A stretch of 9,970 bases of DNA from assembly GCA_034663685.1 (NCBI GenBank), contig JAXDJC010000078.1, positions 1 through 9,970 of the forward strand, in the 5' to 3' direction. The notes beneath the pieces were generated by a model. The model saw nothing but the letters and a program-made list of their open reading frames with translations. It did no database searches and was not told the origin of the DNA. This DNA comes from AC-37 sp034663685. GTDB lineage: Bacteria; Actinomycetota; Thermoleophilia; Solirubrobacterales; Thermoleophilaceae. Made by a program: the position numbers and the translations under genes. This document shows, in pieces, positions 6,526 through 9,970 of this stretch (positions within the stretch are counted from its first letter, which is position 1; every line of letters starts with the position of its first letter).

Positions 6526-9168
6526 CTACATCCTCTTCGGCCCGTGGTGCGTGACGGTGGGCTTCGACTGCGTGCAGCCCTTGTACAGCCGCGTGCTCAC
6601 GATCTCCGCGCCGTTCGAGTGCAGCGCCCTGATCCGCACCACGAAGCGCTTCTTCGGAAGGGCCGCGAGTGTCACGCGCCGGATGTCCTTGCCCTTCACG
6701 GTGAGCCGGCGCTTGCCGTTCACGTAGCCCTCAACGCGCACGATGCGCGTGTGCGCCGGGTGGTGGAGCTTGAAGCTGAAGCGGCGGCGGTCCACGCACG
6801 CGCTGTTGCCCGGGAGGCCGAGCGGGTTGCCGGGCCCCGGCGCGCCGCTCTGCGGCTGGTCGACCGCCGCGGGTGGCTTCTCGCCCGGCGCCGGCACGAT
6901 CACGATCACGCGCGCGCCGCCCTTGGCGCCCACCCTCACATCCAGGCCGTGTGTCAGCTCGGCTGAGGTGGCGCCGCCGATCCGGTCGCCGCTGGGCCCC
7001 TCGAACAGGTCGAACCTGAGCCCGGGCGGCACCGCCTTCAGCGCGATCCGCCTGGTGCCCTCGTCGGACCCCTGGCGGAAGGCGAGCAGCGCCCCGCGGG
7101 CCTCCTCGGCGTCCCAGGCCTGGAGCGCGGTCCAGCTCCCCTTGTTCGGGTCCTCGAGCAGCGGATAGGTCATCTGCGATATCTCGCCGCGGAAGCGCTT
7201 GTAGAACGAGAGCCACGTCGACGCCCGCTGGATCACGTCCTCCGGCAGCGTGCGCAGGTCGCTCCAGAACGTGATGTAGGAGGGCAGCGCCGCGGCCATG
7301 ATCGTGTCCACGCTCTCCTTCTTCCAGGAGTCTCCGCCGAGCACGTGCTGGCCGAGGGAGAAGCCCGGCACGAACGGGCTCAGCACCCAGATGTTGTGCA
7401 CGAGCTGCCTGGTGTCCGGCGTGCCGTTCTGGAACCAGCTCGGGCCGCGCAGGGTGGACTCGAAGGGGAACAGGCGGTAGTCGTTGGTCTCGTCGATCTG
7501 GATCGTCACGTCCGGGTGGTCGTGGCGGATCCGGTCGATCATCGCGACGAACGCGTCGTGCTGCTCGTAGAGGTCGTTCTGGCCCTGGCAGTCGAGCCAC
7601 GCCATGAAGTCGAACTTGAAGAAGCGCACGCCCCACTTGTCGATCGCCTCGCGGATGCGCGACTCCACGTGCGCGAACGCCGCCGTGCTCCACTCGCCGA
7701 GGCCGGCCTCGTTCGACCCGCTGTAGGGATCGGCCGCCGTGTACAGCGCGAGCAGGTGGCCAAGCGGCGCGCACGCCCACTCGGGGTGGGCGGCGAACGT
7801 GTTCGAGGACGAATGGAAGTGGAGCGGGCTCATCCACAGGCCGAGGCGCATCGTGGAGCCGAGCGCGTCGCGCACTGCGCTGAAGGTCGGGTCGGGGAAG
7901 CGGGGGCCGAACTTGGGGTCGGTGCCGGCGCGCGGCTCGGGGCACTGCGGCGAGTCGGGGCACCAGTCGCCCGAGCGCGCCTGCCAGCCGTCGTCGAGCA
8001 CGAACGTCTCCACGCCCAGACGCCTGGCGATCGGCGCGAGCTGCTGCACGGCGGCGATGTCGGTGTCGTCCTTGGCGCCGGTCGAGCGCGCGTTCCTGTC
8101 GTTCTTGTCCGAGTTGAACGAGACGGCGTGCGGGTAGCCGGGGTCGAGCCGGAAGTGCTGGAGGTACTTGAACCACTGCCACTCGGCGTCGCCGTCGCCG
8201 TCCCCGAAGCCGGTGAACGTGGCCTCGAGCGCGAACGGCTGGCCGGGTTTGAGCGTGCGTGCGCGGCCGCCCTGCGGGTTCGGGTTCTCCACGTGGAACT
8301 GCTCCTCGAACGGGCCGAGCGACACGACGTCGCGCGCGTACTGGAGGCGCAGCCTGGCGGTGGCGCCGTCGTACTCCACCCAGGACGAGGGGAAGTCGTT
8401 GCGCTCCATCATCATGAACGCGCGGCGGCCGTCGCGGGCGGCGTCGAACCACTGGCCCGCGCCCTCGATCGGCGTGCCGGCCGCGGCCGTGTGGGTGTCG
8501 CGCCAGTCGCCGGCGTGGGGGTCGCCCAGCGCGGTCGGCGGCCCGGGGTAGGACTGGTCGGGCGTGGGCCCCTGCCAGCTCGCGTCGCGCCAGTCGGCAC
8601 CGGCGCGGAGGGCGTGGATCGTGGGCGTGACCTTCCCGACCCCGGTCTCGTCGAGGACCACCTCGTCGAGCGCCAGCGCGGCGGTGGGCGTGATCGTGGT
8701 CTGCGTGCGGAAGCCGGCCACGCCGGGGTAGACCTCGGCGGTGCGCACGCCGGTGAGGCCGGGGCCGCTGAAGCTCATGCGCACGCGCAGGCCGCCGCGG
8801 GGGAGGGGGGCGATGGTGGCGGAGTCGACCTTGAACTGCTCGCTGCCGATCTCCGCCGGGCCCACGCGCAGCGTGAAGTCGCGCGTGCCGCGGCTCCAGG
8901 TGAGGCCGCCGTCGCGCTTGTCGATCAGGGCGGTGGTGCGCAGCTGGTCGCGCGACCAGCGCCGCTCCGCGAGCGAGTTGCCGAGCACGATCTGGTTGGG
9001 CTCCACGCGGGCGTAGGTGTCATCGGGCTGGGCGGCGGCGGTTGCGGGTGGCGCGAGCGCCGGCGCCAGCGGCGCGAGAACGGCAGCAACTAGGAGGCTG
9101 CGCCCCAGCCGCGTCGCCCGCCCCCGCCGTGTCGCCGGCCCCCGCCGCGGCTTCGCCCCCCGCCCCAT
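6526..9168 (-). CDS. Secreted clan GH-D glycoside hydrolase (alpha-galactosidase/GH36-like) with a C-terminal Cys-flanked module
   Basis: The 880-residue precursor begins with a long Arg-rich n-region and a hydrophobic core ending near ATAAAQ (about 42-47), so it is probably exported. An N-terminal beta-rich domain (about 50-340) precedes a (beta/alpha)8 barrel (about 345-690). The barrel has FVLDDGW (389-395), LGLWMSPLHFH and HPEWACAPLG, and KFDFMAWLDC (518-527), whose Asp520 fits the GH36/GH27 nucleophile. After the barrel come a beta region to about 758, a Pro/Gly-rich linker (759-790) and a 75-residue module bounded by Cys791 and Cys865. The acid/base residue is not obvious: around WFQNGTPD (578-585) the usual SDxTDA pattern is missing. 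An alpha-galactosidase-like activity on plant or microbial glycans is inferred; exact specificity is open. ATG 9168 lies 10 nt after the stop of the preceding gene and has no clear ribosome binding site, so coupling is likely. Confidence 0.88.
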   Translation of the reverse strand: MGRGAKPRRGPATRRGRATRLGRSLLVAAVLAPLAPALAPPATAAAQPDDTYARVEPNQIVLGNSLAERRWSRDQLRTTALIDKRDGGLTWSRGTRDFTLRVGPAEIGSEQFKVDSATIAPLPRGGLRVRMSFSGPGLTGVRTAEVYPGVAGFRTQTTITPTAALALDEVVLDETGVGKVTPTIHALRAGADWRDASWQGPTPDQSYPGPPTALGDPHAGDWRDTHTAAAGTPIEGAGQWFDAARDGRRAFMMMERNDFPSSWVEYDGATARLRLQYARDVVSLGPFEEQFHVENPNPQGGRARTLKPGQPFALEATFTGFGDGDGDAEWQWFKYLQHFRLDPGYPHAVSFNSDKNDRNARSTGAKDDTDIAAVQQLAPIARRLGVETFVLDDGWQARSGDWCPDSPQCPEPRAGTDPKFGPRFPDPTFSAVRDALGSTMRLGLWMSPLHFHSSSNTFAAHPEWACAPLGHLLALYTAADPYSGSNEAGLGEWSTAAFAHVESRIREAIDKWGVRFFKFDFMAWLDCQGQNDLYEQHDAFVAMIDRIRHDHPDVTIQIDETNDYRLFPFESTLRGPSWFQNGTPDTRQLVHNIWVLSPFVPGFSLGQHVLGGDSWKKESVDTIMAAALPSYITFWSDLRTLPEDVIQRASTWLSFYKRFRGEISQMTYPLLEDPNKGSWTALQAWDAEEARGALLAFRQGSDEGTRRIALKAVPPGLRFDLFEGPSGDRIGGATSAELTHGLDVRVGAKGGARVIVIVPAPGEKPPAAVDQPQSGAPGPGNPLGLPGNSACVDRRRFSFKLHHPAHTRIVRVEGYVNGKRRLTVKGKDIRRVTLAALPKKRFVVRIRALHSNGAEIVSTRLYKGCTQSKPTVTHHGPKRM

Positions 9169-9178
9169 GCGCGGCAGG

Positions 9179-9970
9179 CTAGCTCGCGACGGCCGCCCGG
9201 AGTCCCAGTTCGTTCGCCACGCGCTCCGGATCGTGCTCCACCTCGTGCCACGTGAAGCGGAGCACGCGCCAGCCCTCCGCGTCCAGGCGGCGGTCGCGGC
9301 GGCGATCGCTCACGAACGCGAGCGGCGTGCCGTGGCTCGCCCACCCATCGGTCTCCACGATCAGCTTCAGCTCGGGCCATGCGAAGTCCGCCACCACATG
9401 CGGGCCGCCGTCCCGTAGGACTATCGCGAAGTTCACCTGGGGGCGCGGTAGCCCGACCCGGGCGCAGATCGCTAAGAGGCGCTCCTCGAGCTCATTGCGG
9501 GTCAGCCCGCTTGCCTCACTGCCGATCAGCGAGCGGACGAGGCGCGCTCCGCTCCGGCCGCGCGCGTGCTCGAGCACGCGGTGGATCGCACTCAGGTCGA
9601 AGATCCGCAGCTGCTCGGCGCGGTCCATCATCCGCTCGATCCTGCGGCGGTCGCCGCGCTCCGCCACGTCCACGATCGTGCGGGCCACGGAGGTGCAGGG
9701 GATGCGGTCCGCGACGGCGGTGTCGTGCGGCTCGAGCCGGTTGGTGTCGTGCGCGTCGATGCCCGTGATGCGCACGCGGCGCCCGGGCACCGTTACGTGA
9801 AGCCGGCCGGCGCGCTCGAGCATTCCATGGATTCGGGCTGCGGCCTCATGCGACGCGACCGCGCCCTCGCCGCACGCGAGCACCGCGGCCATGAAGTGCC
9901 CCTGCCACGGCGTGATGTCGTGCCCGACGGAGTAGACGCCGCGGTGGCGGCGGTGCAGGCGCCCGGCCGC
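9179..9970 (-). CDS. DUF559-type endonuclease-like protein with AbiEi-like N-terminus, 5' end beyond the window
   Basis: An internal ATG lies at 9892, but the frame continues open to the right edge, and the 26 codons there read GRLHRRHRGVYSVGH and then WQGHFMAAV. This is the usual N-terminal part of the family (LHRxHRGVYxVG, then MAAVLACG), so the gene is truncated by the window and at least 263 residues are visible. The middle part (TSVARTIVDVAERGDRRRIERMMDRAE) matches the AbiEi-like linker region. The C-terminal domain has ADFAWPELKLIVETDGWASHGT, followed by DRRRDRRLDAEGWRVLRFTW. This is the DUF559 / Vsr-like PD-(D/E)xK signature with Asp, and Glu-x-Asp, as likely metal ligands. Such proteins are common, often multi-copy, in actinobacteria; their role is not established. 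It lies 10 nt upstream of the glycoside hydrolase gene, which looks like co-transcription without a functional link. Confidence 0.9.
   Translation of the reverse strand, partial: AAGRLHRRHRGVYSVGHDITPWQGHFMAAVLACGEGAVASHEAAARIHGMLERAGRLHVTVPGRRVRITGIDAHDTNRLEPHDTAVADRIPCTSVARTIVDVAERGDRRRIERMMDRAEQLRIFDLSAIHRVLEHARGRSGARLVRSLIGSEASGLTRNELEERLLAICARVGLPRPQVNFAIVLRDGGPHVVADFAWPELKLIVETDGWASHGTPLAFVSDRRRDRRLDAEGWRVLRFTWHEVEHDPERVANELGLRAAVAS

Noticed and set aside
7345..9093. Open plus-strand frame of 582 codons opposite the glycosidase
   Set aside because: Composition (Val/Arg/Ala/Gly/His-rich, no domains) is that of an antisense shadow; the minus strand carries clear glycosidase motifs.

Overview
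The window is very GC-rich, gene-dense DNA with strongly GC-biased third codon positions. The gene content points to a high-GC actinobacterium: tandem acyl-CoA dehydrogenases, a membrane SpoIIE-type phosphatase, a DUF559 endonuclease-like protein and a secreted glycosidase. The glycosidase ends in a Cys-flanked 'RRRFSF...GYVNGKRR...L' module that I associate with secreted proteins of Solirubrobacterales (Thermoleophilia). That placement is an inference from pattern recognition; no rRNA or marker gene is present to confirm it.

Left part, plus strand (1-3266): a three-gene, tightly packed unit. A Cys-rich protein of unknown function (78-800) has a strong ribosome binding site. It is followed after 11 nt by an ACAD10/11-like acyl-CoA dehydrogenase (812-2095) and after 4 nt more by a second, classical acyl-CoA dehydrogenase (2100-3266). 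Together they look like a CoA-thioester oxidation module with an unassigned accessory protein. No thiolase, hydratase or ligase in the window identifies the substrate.

Middle, plus strand (3267-5675): a membrane-anchored SpoIIE/PP2C-type serine phosphatase (3379-5061) with a long low-complexity, Arg-rich region predicted to be outside the membrane. Next comes a 284-bp spacer with several strong hairpins, including a 29-position near-perfect inverted repeat (5164-5246). A small secreted protein with a TTG start (5346-5675) follows.

Right part, minus strand (5688-9970): a DUF559/AbiEi-like protein entering from beyond the right edge (9179-9970, 5' end missing) lies 10 nt upstream of a large secreted clan GH-D (alpha-galactosidase-like) glycoside hydrolase (6526-9168). 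A 10-bp hairpin directly after the hydrolase stop codon separates it from an HExxH metalloprotease-like protein (5688-6437), which converges on the small secreted protein gene.

The most unusual non-coding region is 5054-5345. It holds a hairpin built around the phosphatase stop codon, a hairpin that reads as a U-tract terminator on the opposite strand, and the long imperfect palindrome. The two G-U pairs in the palindrome favour a plus-strand RNA. No CRISPR array, tRNA, rRNA, insertion sequence or recognised riboswitch was seen.
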